Shown: positions 1-10,110 of the stretch, one piece after another
Layout of the letters: each line of letters begins with the position of its first letter
How positions within the stretch are numbered: the stretch's first letter is position 1
Notes under the pieces: model-generated
Seen by the model: the letters and a program-made list of their open reading frames with translations, nothing else
What the model was told of the DNA's origin: nothing
Database searches by the model: none
Translations under genes and position numbers: made by a program
Assembly: GCA_033557465.1 (NCBI GenBank)
Contig: JAWIIG010000038.1
Coordinates: forward strand, 2,294,001-2,358,000
DNA from: Ichthyophis bannanicus
Lineage: Eukaryota; Chordata; Amphibia; Gymnophiona; Ichthyophiidae
DNA: 64,000 nt
Direction: 5' to 3'

Positions 1-440
1 TTTAAACTACAAGCTTTCTGCTGGGTTCTACATTTAACCAGAAAGTTCTCTTCTGTGTTTTAAATTTAAGCTAAAAGTACTTTGCTGATGCTAGGCCCTG
101 AGTGACTATTCAATTTAGACTACAAGCTCTCTGCTGGGTTCCAAATGTAAGCAGAAAGCTCTCTTCTGTGTTTTAAATTTAACTAAAAGTACTTTGCTGT
201 TACTAGGCCCTGAGTGACTATTAAATGTAAACTACAAGCTCTCTGCTGGGTTCCAAATGTAACCAGAAAGCTCTCTTCTGTGTTTTAAATTTAAACTAAA
301 AGTACTTTGCTGTTACTAGGCCCTGAGTGACTATTAAATTTAAACTACAAGCTCTCTGCTGGGTATGAAATGTAACCAGAAAGTTCTCCTCTGTGTTTTA
401 AATTTAAACTTAAACTGCTGCTACTAGGCCCTGACTGATT
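1..440. repeat. ~113-bp tandem repeat, four copies
   Basis: The motif actacaagct recurs at 6, 119, 231 and 344, giving a period of 112-113 bp. Each unit carries the blocks tctgctgggt, aaccagaaag, ctcttctgtgtttt and ctaggccctgagtgact. A decayed fifth part ends near 440. Units are AT-rich and noncoding. The array runs off the left window edge, so its total size is unknown. It lies just before the truncated gag of DIRS copy 1, and nothing shows whether it belongs to that element. Confidence 0.85.
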
Positions 441-519
441 TAACAAAAAATAGTAGGTTCACAGATTAATTAGCTTTAATACAAAGAATTCCTTTTAGAA
501 AATTACCAGAAGTATATAC

Positions 520-1510
520 TCACAGTTGCAGATCCCTCTCCAGCAGTAACAGTTCCTTTTTCTAGTCCTTCAAGACAGGATACCCGGTTCTCGGATTTCG
601 TCAGGGACATGGCCAAGGCTTTGGCATTCCCGGCGGATGCCGAGGAGGAGCCTCGAGCCGAAGAGCTCGATGCCCTCCAGTATGATTTTCCTCTGAAGGA
701 AGCCTTTACTGTTCCGATTCCTACAATGCTGGAACGGCTGCTCTTCCGTATGTAGGAAGCACCGGCCTCGGCGCCGGTTCTGAACAAGCGGGTCGATTCC
801 ATTTATCGAGTCCGTAAGAGCCCTGGGTTCCAAAAGGCGCAGCTACCGCACAACTCCATGGTTGCAGAATCAGCCATGCACAGGCTGAAAAGTCAAAAGA
901 TGCACTCCTTGGTGCCTCCTGGTCAGGAGGCCCGGAACCTGGATGCCCTCAGTAGAAAGTGCTTCCAGGGCTCTATGCTGTCTTGCTGTGTCCAGATTTA
1001 CCAGCTGTACATGGGCATGTAATTACGGGACCTGGCAAAGGAGATTGCTGGGTTCTCAGCTGGCCTCTCCGAGGAGCCCTTGCAGAGATTCAAAGCCTTG
1101 TCTTCAGGGATCCAGGAGTGCTCGAAGTTTATATCTCGAGCAGCCTATGACGGCTTTGAGGCTTCGGCCCGGGTAGCTGCAGCCGGCATCGGTGCACGCC
1201 GTCAGGCCTGGTTACAGTTGTTGGACCTGGAGTCATGTGTACAGGACAAGTTGGTCGATGCCCCATGCTAAGGTGACAACCTCTTTGGAAAGCCCATGAC
1301 TGAAAAGGCTGCAGAAATCGAGACCGAGACTCTCACCAGGACAAGACTGTCCAGAAAAACTTCTGCCCCTTCTCACAAAAAGAAGGGCTCGGGAAAGAAG
1401 CCCTTTTTCCCCCAGGAAGGGTGCTGCCTACAAAACCTACCCTCAGTATCAGGCCTCTCCAGCTCCCCAACAGGGCCAGCAGGTCAAGGGGCAGGGGCAT
1501 GTGCCCCGTA
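520..1510 (+). pseudogene. DIRS copy 1: gag-like pseudogene
   Basis: Conceptual translation matches the C-terminal two thirds of the gag-like ORF seen in DIRS copies 2-4 of this window. Shared blocks include FSDFVRDMAKALAF, EEPRAEELDALQ, KSPGFQKAQLPHNSMVAESAM and FISRAAYDGFEASARVAAAG. The N-terminal CxxC-CxxC part is absent: similarity begins near 520, after AT-rich repeat sequence. The frame is broken by TAG at 753-755 and by further stops near 1020 and 1270, so it is dead. DIRS gag-like proteins are presumed to package element RNA. Its tail (KKKGSGKKPFFP) is lysine-rich and runs toward the RT ORF. Calling it gag rests on position and on similarity between copies, not on a known fold. Confidence 0.75.
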
Positions 1511-3485
1511 GGCAGAAAACCCCCAAGCTGCCAGCTCCAGCTCCTGCACAGCAGGGAGCGGGGTTTTGACTCCCACAGCATAGCCTCTCCTCCACTGGTG
1601 GCTCCACTCAGCACTGGGGGTCGGCTGACCCTGTACACCTACAGGTGGCCAGCCATCACAGGGGATACCTGGGTACTGAGCATAGTCCAGAAGGTCTGTA
1701 TGCTCCATTTCCACCAGATACCCCCCTCCTACTATCCAGGGGAGCCTCCAAGACTCACTCTAAACAGGAACCTCCTCCTTCAGGAGTTGGCAAGTCTTCT
1801 AAAGGAACAGGCGGTGGAATCGGTGCCACACCACCTGAAAGGGCAAGGCTTCTACTCCAGGTGCTTCCTGGTACCAAAGAGAACAGGAGGCCTAAGACCT
1901 ATCCTAGACTTACGAAATCTGAACAAGTTTCTGGAGAGGGAAAAGTTCAAGATGCTTACCCTTGGGATACTGCTGCCCTACCTCCAGCAGGGAGACTGGC
2001 TATGCTCCTTAGACCTAAAGGATGCTTATACTCACATCCTCATCCATCCAGACCACAGACAATATCTCAGATTTGTGGTGGGAGGAAACCACTTTCAGTA
2101 CAGGGTGCTTACCTTTGGCCTGACCTCTGCCCCCAGGGTTTTCACCAAATGCCTGGCGGTGGTGACAGCTTTTCTCAGAAATCAGGGGATATTTGTCTTC
2201 CCGTACCTGGACGACTGGCTAATCAGAGGCCAGTCACTCCAGGAGGCCCGACAGGCCACTCTTTGCACTGTCTCTCTTCTTCAGCACCTGGGCTTTGTCA
2301 TAAACTATGCAAAGTCCACTTTGCTCCCCTCTCAGAACTTAGAGTTTATAGGGGCGAGACTAGACACTCTTCAGGCAAGAGCTTGTTTGCCCGAGGACAG
2401 GGCCCACACACAGATTGATGGAGTTGGTCTACCAGTTCCAAAGCAAGTCTCAGGTTTCCACCAGGCACTACCTGTGGCTTCTGGGCCACATGGCATCCAC
2501 TGTACATGTGACCCCGAATGCCCATCTGCACATGCGGGCTGCTCAATGGTGCCTCAGAGATCAGTGGACACAAGCCACCAGCGACCTTTGAGACAGAGTA
2601 AAGGTGTCCAGACCACTTCTGAACTCCTTACAGTGGTGGCTACATCTGCCAAACCTTCTCAAGGGCGTACCTTTTCAGGCTCCAGCACACACCAGGGTGC
2701 TGACAACAGATGCATCCTTACAGAGCTGGGGTGCACATTGCCAGGGCACATGCACTCAAGGCCTGTGGTCCCCTCGGGAGGCCACACAGCAGATCAACCT
2801 TTTAGAGCTGCGTGCAAGCCGCTTAGCTCTGCAAACCTTCTGCCATGCTCTCTCTCAACAGTCTGTCCTAGTTCAGACGGACAATCAGATAGCAATGTTC
2901 TACGTGAACAAACAAGGAGGCACAGGGTCCAGGCTCCTATGTTGGAAGGCACTGGACCTTTGCTCCTTTGCGGTCAGACAAGGCATGTTTCTCAAAGCAG
3001 TTTATCTACCTGGTCAGGAAAATTTCCTAGCAGACAAGCTAAGCAGGATTCTCCAGCCTCACGAATGGCAGTTGAATCCATTGGTTGTCCAGCAGATCTT
3101 CCTCCGATGGGGACTTCCATCCATCGATCTCTTTGCAAGTCCACTAAACCATCAGCTGCCCAGGTTTTGCTCCAGACAGCTGCATCCCCTGAGGATGGCA
3201 GCAGATGCTTTTCTAATCTCTTGGTCTACGGGCCTCCTGTATGCGTTTCCTCCCATGCCCCTGGTGGCGCGAACTCTGTTCAAGATCCTCTGGGACAAGG
3301 TCTCGGTGATTCTGGTAGCCCCCAGATGGCCGAGGCAGCCGTGGTTTCCACTTCTTCTGCAGTTGGCGGTAGAAGCTCCATTCCCTCTGGGGCTGCAATA
3401 CGATCTCCTGTCTCAAGAGCAGGGTTCCCTTCTGCACCCCAATCTCAGGTCCCTCAATATGATGGCCTGGCTGCTGAAAGGATAG
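1421..3485 (+). pseudogene. DIRS copy 1: reverse transcriptase-RNase H
   Basis: The RT part (about 1680-2410) reads in one frame with the motifs CFLVPKRTGGLRPILDLRNLN, SLDLKDAYTHI, YRVLTFGLTSAPRVF and the catalytic box PYLDDWLI (about 2199-2222). These are characteristic of DIRS/Ty3-like RTs. The RNase H part (2604-3485) is in another frame: LTTDASLQSWGAH, INLLELRA, VLVQTDNQIAMFYVNKQGG and LADKLSR supply the acidic residues of DIRS RNase H. The two are separated by a frameshift near 2400-2600, so the polyprotein is broken. The RNase H frame ends at 3485 and overlaps the start of the recombinase frame, as in intact DIRS elements. The enzyme copied DIRS RNA into DNA. The first ~90 codons of the open frame from 1421 are out-of-frame gag sequence and probably not native. 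Confidence 0.9.
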
Positions 3486-4521
3486 TGCTAGCTCCCTTAC
3501 TTCTACCTAAGGAGGTTGAGGAAGTGATCTTGGCCTCTAGGAGGCAGTCCACCAGAAAGTCCTATGCCCTCAAGTGGCGTAGATTTACGGTATGGTGTGC
3601 TCAGCGCAATGAAGATCCTTTCTCTTGCCTTGTGCCAGTAGTACTGCAGTATCTACTTCACCTTTCAGACCTAGGCCTTAAGTCTAACTCTGTTTGGGTC
3701 CACCTCAGTGCTTTGTCAGCGCACCACTCACCGGTGGAGGGACAGTCTCTGTCGGTTCACCCCTTGGTGCCCAGATTTCTCAGAGGTCTGCTTCTACTCA
3801 AGCCTCCGGTTCGTCCACCGGTGATTGAGTGGGATTTGAACGTGGTCTTGCAGCAACTTACTCGCCCACCGTTTGAGCTGATGGCTACTTGCCATTTGCG
3901 TATCCTCTCTTGGAAAACGCTGTTCCTGGTGGCTCTTACCTCAGCAGATGTGTGAGTGAACTACAAGCTCTGGTTTCTGATAGACCATACACGTGGTTCT
4001 ATAGGAACAGGGTGGTCCTTCGAACCCATCCCAAGTTCCTCCCAAAAGTGGTCTCCTCTTTCCACCTCAATCAGGAGGTGATTCTTCTGACCTTTTTTCC
4101 CAGGCTGCATGCCAGCCGGGCTGAAACAGTCTTGCATACCCTGGACTGTAAAAGGGCATTGTCCTTTTACATAGAATGTAAGCGGGAGCATCGAAGGGCT
4201 ACTCAGCTCTTCGTCTCGTTTGACCCTAATAGGATGGGGTTACCTGTCTCCAAGCATACGTTGTCCACTTGGGTAGCAGACTGCATCGCCTGGGCGTACA
4301 GGGCAGCCGACCTCCCCTTGCAGGGTCAGGTCACGGCCCACCGTGTCAGGGCGAAAGCCGTGTCAGTAGCTCATCTCCGCTCTGTTCTGTTGGCAGACAT
4401 CTGCCGGGCCACAACTCGGTCTTCAAGCCAGACGTTTGCAGCCCATTACTGCCTGGAGAGAGATTCCCGGCAGGACAGTGTTTTCGGCCAGGTGGTACTC
4501 CGTAATCTCTTTGAGGTTTAG
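3455..4521 (+). pseudogene. DIRS copy 1: tyrosine recombinase
   Basis: This YR would integrate circular DIRS cDNA. The N-terminal SAM-like part (3480-3950) includes EEVILASRRQSTRKSYALKW and LGLKSNSVWVHLSAL. The catalytic part continues in another frame from about 3945. It shows the first Arg region (RCVSEL), VVLRTHP, the HxxR box (TAHRVRAK; His codon 4339-4341, Arg 4348-4350) and the Tyr nucleophile in AAHYCLE (codon 4447-4449). It ends with a natural stop after LRNLFEV. A one-base deletion near 3945 separates the halves and adds a premature TGA; otherwise the frame is clean and all four expected catalytic positions can be found. The minus-strand copy at 43188-44589 is a clear homologue. The 5' overlap with RNase H is normal for DIRS. 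Confidence 0.9.
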
Positions 4522-5015
4522 GCAACTCCTACCCTCCGGCCCTTGTGTTGGGCTACCGTATGGGGTGCGTTCTCAGAGGAAATTCTTATCACAGATGCTG
4601 AAGCTCTTGAGAGGGAGCCATTTTTTCAGCACTGGGTTCACGGTAGCCTAGAGCTGGGGATTCCCATATGTGAGGACTGACTTCCTGCTTGGTCCTGGAG
4701 AAAGCGTAGTTACTCACCTGCAACAGGTGTTTTCCGGGAGCAACAGGAATCAGTCCTCATGACCCTCCCTCCTCCCCTGGAGTTTCAGTCCTATCCTTCA
4801 TTTTGATTTTTGTTGTCTTTTAGCTACGTCATCAGACTGAGCAAGATGGCACCCTTGGGTGGGAAGGGGAACGCGCATGCGCGCTGCATTCCCAAAGGCT
4901 TTCTTTGAAAGCTGGGGAAATGCTCCGCACGAGGGTCGGCACTGACGTCACCCATATGTGAGGACTGATTTCTGCTGCTCCTGGAGAACACCTGTTACAG
5001 GTGAGTAACTACACT
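4522..5015 (+). mobile_element. DIRS copy 1: 3' terminal inverted/complementary module
   Basis: Noncoding DNA after the YR stop. Two inverted copies of a ~57-bp block flank about 190 bp. The left copy (about 4706-4764) begins tagttactcacctgcaacag and the right copy (about 4951-5014) ends acaggtgagtaactac. DIRS copy 3 has the same arrangement at 23632-23952. Known DIRS elements end in inverted terminal repeats with an internal complementary region, and this fits. Sequence similarity stops near 5015, which I take as the element end. Confidence 0.7.
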
Positions 5016-5039
5016 TTACCTTCTAAGTCTGTGCTTATG

Positions 5040-6360
5040 TTCGTACGTTCTATGTAAGAATTAACCTTTGTTTAACCTGTTAACCTATAATCCACCTTGA
5101 CACTTTGATAAGTCAAGGTGGATTACAGGTTTCAAGAATAGTATGTGAACCACAGTCAAAAGCTTCTCACGTACACTATATGCCTGCAGAAAAGCAAACA
5201 AACATGGCCACTCCACTCTATCAAATGCTTTTTTGGTGTCAAAACTCACCAGAAAAAAAAGATATTTTTTCAACATGTACCCACTCCAATGCCACCGATA
5301 TCTTTTGTAAGTTAGATACTGCATAGCAGCCCTTTGAAAAGCCTACTTGGTTACTATGAAGTAACCCTGGGAGAATCCAGGCCAATCTGCTAAAACTTTA
5401 TCCAGTAATTTCAGATCAAAATTTATTTTAGGTACCATCAAATCAATGCTGACTTCTGGCAACCCAACAGCCCCTGTTTTTTTTTGGCAAAGTATGACCA
5501 GAAATAGATTGCCAGGATTTTCTTCTGAGGTAATAGAGGGTCAAGTGTCTTGCCTAAGGTCATAAAGAGTGTCAATGGTAATTAAATCCTGATCTCTTGG
5601 GTACTAGGCTGTTGCTCTAACCACTAGGTTACTCCTCCCTGCCAGAGCAAAATTAAGCAGTGAAACAGAATGACAGGAATCGGCTTTCATAGGCTTTTTA
5701 TCAGGTTAAGGCAAAACTGATGTAGGCCCAATTAATGTCATGCACAAATCACACCACTTCCATACAGGCATTACAAGTCTCAGTCAAAGGCATGATCAAC
5801 TGAGTTTGTACTAGCTTATAAAATTCTGCAGTAAACGCATTGGGGCCTGCAGCCTTACAGCACTTCATTTCTTCTATCACCCTCTACACCTCCTCTGCCT
5901 TAATGGGGGACACCCAGTTGTTCCACTTGCTGTGTGGCATTTATCTGGGACAGAAAGAAAGACTCTCCTGCATACAGCCCTTGGCAGTACTCCCAGAAAA
6001 CTGCACCAATACCCCTACTCAACCTTTCAAGGTCCCCCTCTTATCTCTTACTGCTACAACAAATTTAGACCCTTGGGAACCTTTCAGACAGCAAGCAAGC
6101 AATTACCACTTTTATTCCCAAACTGATACAATGATATTTATAATGCACCAGTGGGGGAAAAATTGCTGATGTAACACTTCATTCAAAGTAGCTTGGGTTT
6201 CCAGTAATTAGGCTCGATTACTATCAGTAGAATGCCTGGCATGCAGTCTTCAGTCACTACTTAACTGTTTTTCCAACTGGAGTACCCAAGCACTCAACAT
6301 TTTCAGTCTGCAAGCAGAATACACAATAATGTCTCCTCTAAGCATGACCACTGAAGCTTA
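5040..6360 (-). pseudogene. L1-like LINE fragment (RT), minus strand
   Basis: The minus strand between about 5085 and 5324 reads VSFDTKKAFDRVEWPCLFAFL, which is RT motif A of the L1 clade. Further upstream on the minus strand (about 5780-5870) comes GPNAFTAEFYKLV, the L1 finger motif (PGPDGFTAEFYK in active elements). Numerous stops and frameshifts make it an old pseudogene. A tRNA-headed SINE (about 5430-5642) interrupts it. No endonuclease, YADD box or 3' tail was recognised. An inverted repeat (aatccaccttgac and its complement, 5091-5126) lies at the left edge. Confidence 0.75.
5430..5642 (-). repeat. SINE, tRNA-headed family S1 (minus)
   Basis: The reverse complement has a tRNA-like head (gagtaacctagtggttagag) with A- and B-box-like blocks, then the conserved body gaccttaggcaagacacttg and the end segment related to caatgctgacttctggcaac. 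Other copies lie at 7672, 42036 and 43620; 35047 shares the head but not the tail. It sits inside the L1-like RT fragment, so it inserted later. Confidence 0.8.
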
Positions 6361-6389
6361 CCAAAACAACTCAGGATCTTAATGAATGT

Positions 6390-6782
6390 TTTTCACAGAG
6401 GGTAAGCTGTGGAACTAGAGGACATGAAATGAAGCTGCAAGGAGGTAAACTTAAAAACAACATCGGGAAATACTTTTTCACAGAAAGGGTGGTGGATGCC
6501 TAGAATACCCTCCCGAAGGAGGTGGTGGGAGAAAACATAGTGATGGAATTCAAAAAGACGTGGGACAGACAAAGAGGATTACTACAGAGCAAGAGGATGG
6601 AGTCAAAGCAAATGTATGTAACTTCATAAAGAGAGGGGTAACCTGCTGAGAGTAGCAGGTACAACCTTAAGCAAAGGGAAAGTAACCTGCACAGAGCAGC
6701 AGGTGTGCTCTACAACTCTAGTCACCTTACTGGGAAGACTAGATGGACTATGTTGGTTTTTATCTGCCATTACTTGCTATGG
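6390..6782 (+). mobile_element. CR1 subfamily B, 3' end
   Basis: It matches the 3' part of the CR1-B copies at 15847-17948 and 21722-28340: acatgaaatgaagctgcaag, ggaaatactttttcacagaa, ggtggtggatgcctagaata, and the 3' UTR end agactagatggactatgttg. It codes for the last part of the RT ORF (WNALP-like, degenerate) and then the 3' UTR. It is 5'-truncated, as most LINE copies are. Confidence 0.85.
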
Positions 6783-7355
6783 GGGTCATTTTGGATGCCC
6801 TATTCGTGCCTTGAATGTCCAAAAACAGGCATAGAGATGTGTAAAGACAGAGACATCTTCTGAGACATTTTAGAAGCCAGGTCTGTGGACCTCCTCAGCA
6901 TGAGGACATCCAAGTCTGAATGGGGGCATGGCTGGAGTGTTCCCAGGGATGTTGACATCCCTGCCTGATCCCAGAAACATTCTGGAAGTCTGGCATTGCA
7001 TCTAACTTTAGACCTACTCCAGGCATGAATAGTGCTCATTTTGGCTGAAAAACATGCAGAGAAGAAAGCACTCCATCATCGCCAGTACTCAGCACAATGT
7101 CAGTGACAACAGCAGTGGGATTTGAATCCTGGCTTCCCTATACTTAGACCATTACTCTAACCTTTAGGCAATTCCTAGATGCCCAAGCTCTGAAATACTA
7201 TTCTGTAGATGTCTATGTAGAAGGCCATGCAGATGTCCATATCGACCACATCCACGTTTGTGAAATCACATCTGTACTTGGACGTTACTGCTTTTTTTCA
7301 AATGTTCTGGCTTAGACGACTCAGACTGCACTAGTACATTCTTTCTAAAATCCCT
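6782..7355 (+). repeat. Palindromic-ended repeat PR, copy 1
   Basis: It starts ggtcattttggatgccctat and ends ttctttctaaaatccctctc, whose complement resembles the start, giving imperfect terminal inverted repeats. The interior holds gtctaagtttagacct-like and tRNA-like blocks (cagtgggatttgaatcctgg). Other copies: 7541-10665 (interrupted), 29621-30074 and 35833-40732 (interrupted). There is no coding capacity. It may be a non-autonomous DNA transposon with a SINE-like core; the class is unproven. Confidence 0.65.
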
Positions 7356-7540
7356 CTCCATGTCATTGTCTTAAACATAAGGACCACTATGAATGGAGCA
7401 TTTTCTCCATCCCTATCGTATTTGGTTGTGGTTGAAGGGCTCAGAGGCTAGTCTGACTTTGCATGCAAGAAAGTGTATTATGGTATGAGTTTCTTTAGTT
7501 TTGCTACTTTTATCCTATATGTTAAAAAAAAGAAAATTTC
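7356..7540. other. Unassigned spacer
   Basis: AT-rich sequence between two PR copies. I see no ORF, repeat family or structured motif here. Confidence 0.5.
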
Positions 7541-7671
7541 CACTATTTGGAAGCCCTATTCATGCTTTGGATATTTGAAGCCAATCTCCAGAGACATTTT
7601 AGAAGCCAGGTCTGTGGATGTTCCCAGCATGAGGATATCCAAGTCTGAATGAGGACCTGGTGGAGGTGTAG

Positions 7672-7858
7672 GAGTAGCCTAGTGGTTAGAGCACTGGCTT
7701 GATAACCAAGAGACCAGCATTCAACTCCCACTAATATTCCTTGTGACCTTGGGCAAGTCACTTACTCCTCCATTCCCTCAGAAGAAAGGCCTGACAATCT
7801 ACTTCTAAGTCATACTGCAAAGAAAACCCATGTTCTGCTGCATCAGCTTTGATTCAAA
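7672..7858 (+). repeat. SINE family S1 (plus)
   Basis: Head ggagtagcctagtggttaga with the tRNA-type B-box-like segment near gcattcaactcccac. Body cttgggcaagtcacttactc, end gattcaaaggcacacactgc. It lies inside PR copy 2. The last segment resembles the tails of the 42036 and 43620 copies. Confidence 0.85.
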
Positions 7859-8042
7859 GGCACACACTGCTTTTGTTTGTTGGAGATGTGGCTGGGGTGT
7901 TCCAAGGAACCTGGACATCACCACCATAATTCAGAATGTCCCGGACATATGGCATCATGTCTAAGTTTAGATCTTCCAAACAAACTGGAGTGAGTAGTCA
8001 GGTGGTATTTCAATATCTTTATTAAGGGGTACAACACACCAT

Positions 8043-8084
8043 ACCCGACATGGCCGTGTTTTGGCACCTGCCTTCTTCAGAGGT
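8043..8084 (-). ncRNA. Hammerhead-ribozyme-like motif 1
   Basis: The minus strand reads the box CUGAAGA (8074-8080), an extra A, a stem II of GGCA/UGCC (8063-8072), then AAAAC instead of GAAAC. A short stem III with loop GGCC follows, then GUC at the expected cleavage site (8047), with stem I closing as ACCU/GGGU. The G-to-A change in the second core box should abolish activity. Hammerheads are established in Penelope-like elements. The extra A before stem II departs from the textbook core. Confidence 0.55.
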
Positions 8085-8249
8085 GTAATGGCACTACAAT
8101 AAATAATTATGCACATTAAAAACCATGTATAGATAAATAAATATAACAATCACATTAAATATAATAAATTGATAAAACTAATGCACAAAATCAAATTATG
8201 GATAAAAAACGAACCAGAAGACCAAAGAAAGCAACAAAGTATCTGGAGT

Positions 8250-8547
8250 GGAGGAGTGGCCTAATGGTTGGGGCAAGGTACTTCAGGCCAGAAGGTCAGG
8301 GGTTCAAATCCCACTAGAGGACAGCAACCTTGGGCCGGAAGGACTGGGGTTTCTAGTCCCACAGGTGCTCCTTGTGGTCTTGGGCAAGCCACTTAACTCT
8401 CCATAGCCCATGTTCCCTTTAAAATAGTTATCTCCAAGTTATAATGCCCTGTTCAATGTAATTTCAGTTTGTTCAATGTAAACCGCACTGATGCAGAATA
8501 GCACGGTATATAAGAGAATGTAAATAAATAAAATAAAATAAATAAAT
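8250..8547 (+). repeat. SINE family S2 with L2-like tail
   Basis: tRNA-like head (gaggagtggcctaatggttg, B-box-like ggttcaaatcccactag), body cttgggcaagccacttaact, then a 3' tail tgtaaaccgcactgatgcag ... cggtatataag ending in (aataaa)n. The tail closely matches the 3' end of the L2 element at 40450-40535, which suggests that the L2 machinery mobilised it. Confidence 0.85.
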
Positions 8548-8693
8548 CTGTAAGATACAATAGGACCAGAGGAACAGATACCAGACTGGCAGAGTTTTTC
8601 AGGTTTGCTATGCATACAACGCTTTAAATTGTGTGATATATGTTTTTTTATTTAACGGAAGCTCTATACAGAGAAGGTTTGCACCCTAAAGAT

Positions 8694-8732
8694 ACCCCCT
8701 GAAGAAGGCCACAGGCCGAAACGCATAGGGGT
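8694..8732 (+). ncRNA. Hammerhead-ribozyme-like motif 2
   Basis: Stem I ACCCC (8694-8698) pairs with GGGGU (8728-8732). The CUGAAGA box is at 8699-8705 and A8706 is extra. Stem II GGCC-ACA-GGCC is at 8707-8717 and GAAA at 8718-8721. A very short stem III and AUA (8725-8727) follow at the cleavage position, which satisfies the NUH rule. Both catalytic boxes are intact, unlike motif 1. The minimal stem III is typical of Penelope hammerheads. Activity is inferred, not shown. Confidence 0.6.
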
Positions 8733-9693
8733 AATAAAGAAAGGGGTGTTTCCAAACCTGAAAAACTCTGCCAGTCTGGTATCTATTCCTTTGGTCCTAA
8801 AAAACGAACCATACATAAATAAGAACAAGATAAGAATAATAAAATTGGAAGCCATTCACAGACAAATAATGGATAAACTTCATGATATGTAATCTGAGAC
8901 AGTTGATAAACACAAATAGAACAAATTATTAAACTAAGTCCATATAATCATACACATAACATCATTTCCACATGAAAGTAATCATATTGTGACAATACCA
9001 ATGAAAAATAGAGCAGAACCATTCAAAAGAGAGGTAAGATGACATTATGGGAGAGAACTTATGGGGACGAATAGGGACCTGGAAATGTAATAATAAACAC
9101 ATTACCCAATACCATAGCAATGTAAAACCAGTCTGCTTGTGCATCTAAAAATATATGCTGTAATAAAATAAATTATACCGGATGATTTGTTACGTTGGTG
9201 TACCAACATTTTAATGTTATTCTAAAAGGGAAGAGGTGTGTACAACGCTATGCACTGAGGGATAGAATGGGAAGGGACCCTCTCATAATATGCATGGAAA
9301 ATAAATACAATGGAACAAAGATATACTAGGGTAGCGATGAAGAGGGGCAATTTCCTTATGCATCTTCATGGAACCATAGAAGAGCAAACTTGTACATACA
9401 GACATACCATTCCAAAGCTTTTGCTCAGATTCTAACTGTGCTTGAAGACAGGTAAAACATTGCGAAAATTTACCGATTTTTAAGGGGGGCAGGCCAATGC
9501 CACATAGGCTTTAACCACTATAATTAGACAGATTCTCTCATGTGTATCCAAGATGTACAACAAGCCATCATGATGCATTAGACAGCAAAAATATGGGGAC
9601 AGATTTCTGAAAGGTTAAAACTCACATTTAGGTCTTGAGGGGAGGCATGTCTTATTCAAGATGGCTGCATGAGGTTTCCATTCCTGTTGCCTG

Positions 9694-10110
9694 ATGCCGA
9701 AACAGAAAAGCAAGGTCACGGTGTTCCCTGCAGCATCCTCGCCAGCTGTTGTCGGTCCAATGGACCATTTTGTCAAGATTACTGAGGCCATGAGAAGGGA
9801 GATTCAAGCAGATAATGAGGGAGGATGGCTTGAGGAGTTGTCTGATCCCTCTGTCCTCAAAGTTACTCTCTCCCATGAGGCAAGGTCTCCGCCTCTGCCG
9901 CCTGGGGTTGTTGCTTCTCCACTGCCAGACTGTAAGCTTAATGCATTGGTAGTTGGCACAGATAGAATGGGAGTTCTGGTGGTGCTGGATGGAGCAGTGG
10001 CTGTTGGCATCTCTGAGGGCCCTCCGGGTGGTTTAAAGGCGTCAGGAGGCACTGAGGTTTCTGGCAGTCCCCTGACTGAATCTTCACCAGTATCGTTCAG
10101 GTTACTGTGA
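9694..10110 (+). other. Open frame of 138 codons, unrecognised
   Basis: The frame starts MPKQKSKVTVF, and the sequence just before it (ttcaagatggctgcatgagg) resembles an L1 5' start, so this could be the beginning of an L1-type ORF1. The protein is Val/Gly/Pro-rich with no recognised domain or coiled coil, and the frame stops after 138 codons. It lies inside the outer Penelope-like insertion. I treat it as a probable remnant, not a gene. Confidence 0.25.

Larger units (their letters stand above)
8217..8798 (+). mobile_element. Inner Penelope-like insertion with inverted ends and 13-bp TSD
   Basis: It is flanked by aaaaaacgaacca at 8204-8216 and 8799-8811. About 46 bp at 8570-8615 (aggaccagaggaacagatac ...) return as reverse complement at 8753-8798 with two or so mismatches. 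Between these arms lies a second hammerhead-like motif and aataaag. A SINE (8250-8547) sits in its 5' part. It is nested inside the outer Penelope-like remnant. Confidence 0.55.

Noticed and set aside
1..440. Direct repeats as a CRISPR array.
   Set aside because: Units are 113 bp and contiguous without unique spacers, and the genome is eukaryotic.
5091..5126. Perfect 13-bp inverted repeat as a terminator or microRNA hairpin.
   Set aside because: It lies at the edge of an old L1-like fragment, has no supporting features, and short palindromes are frequent here.
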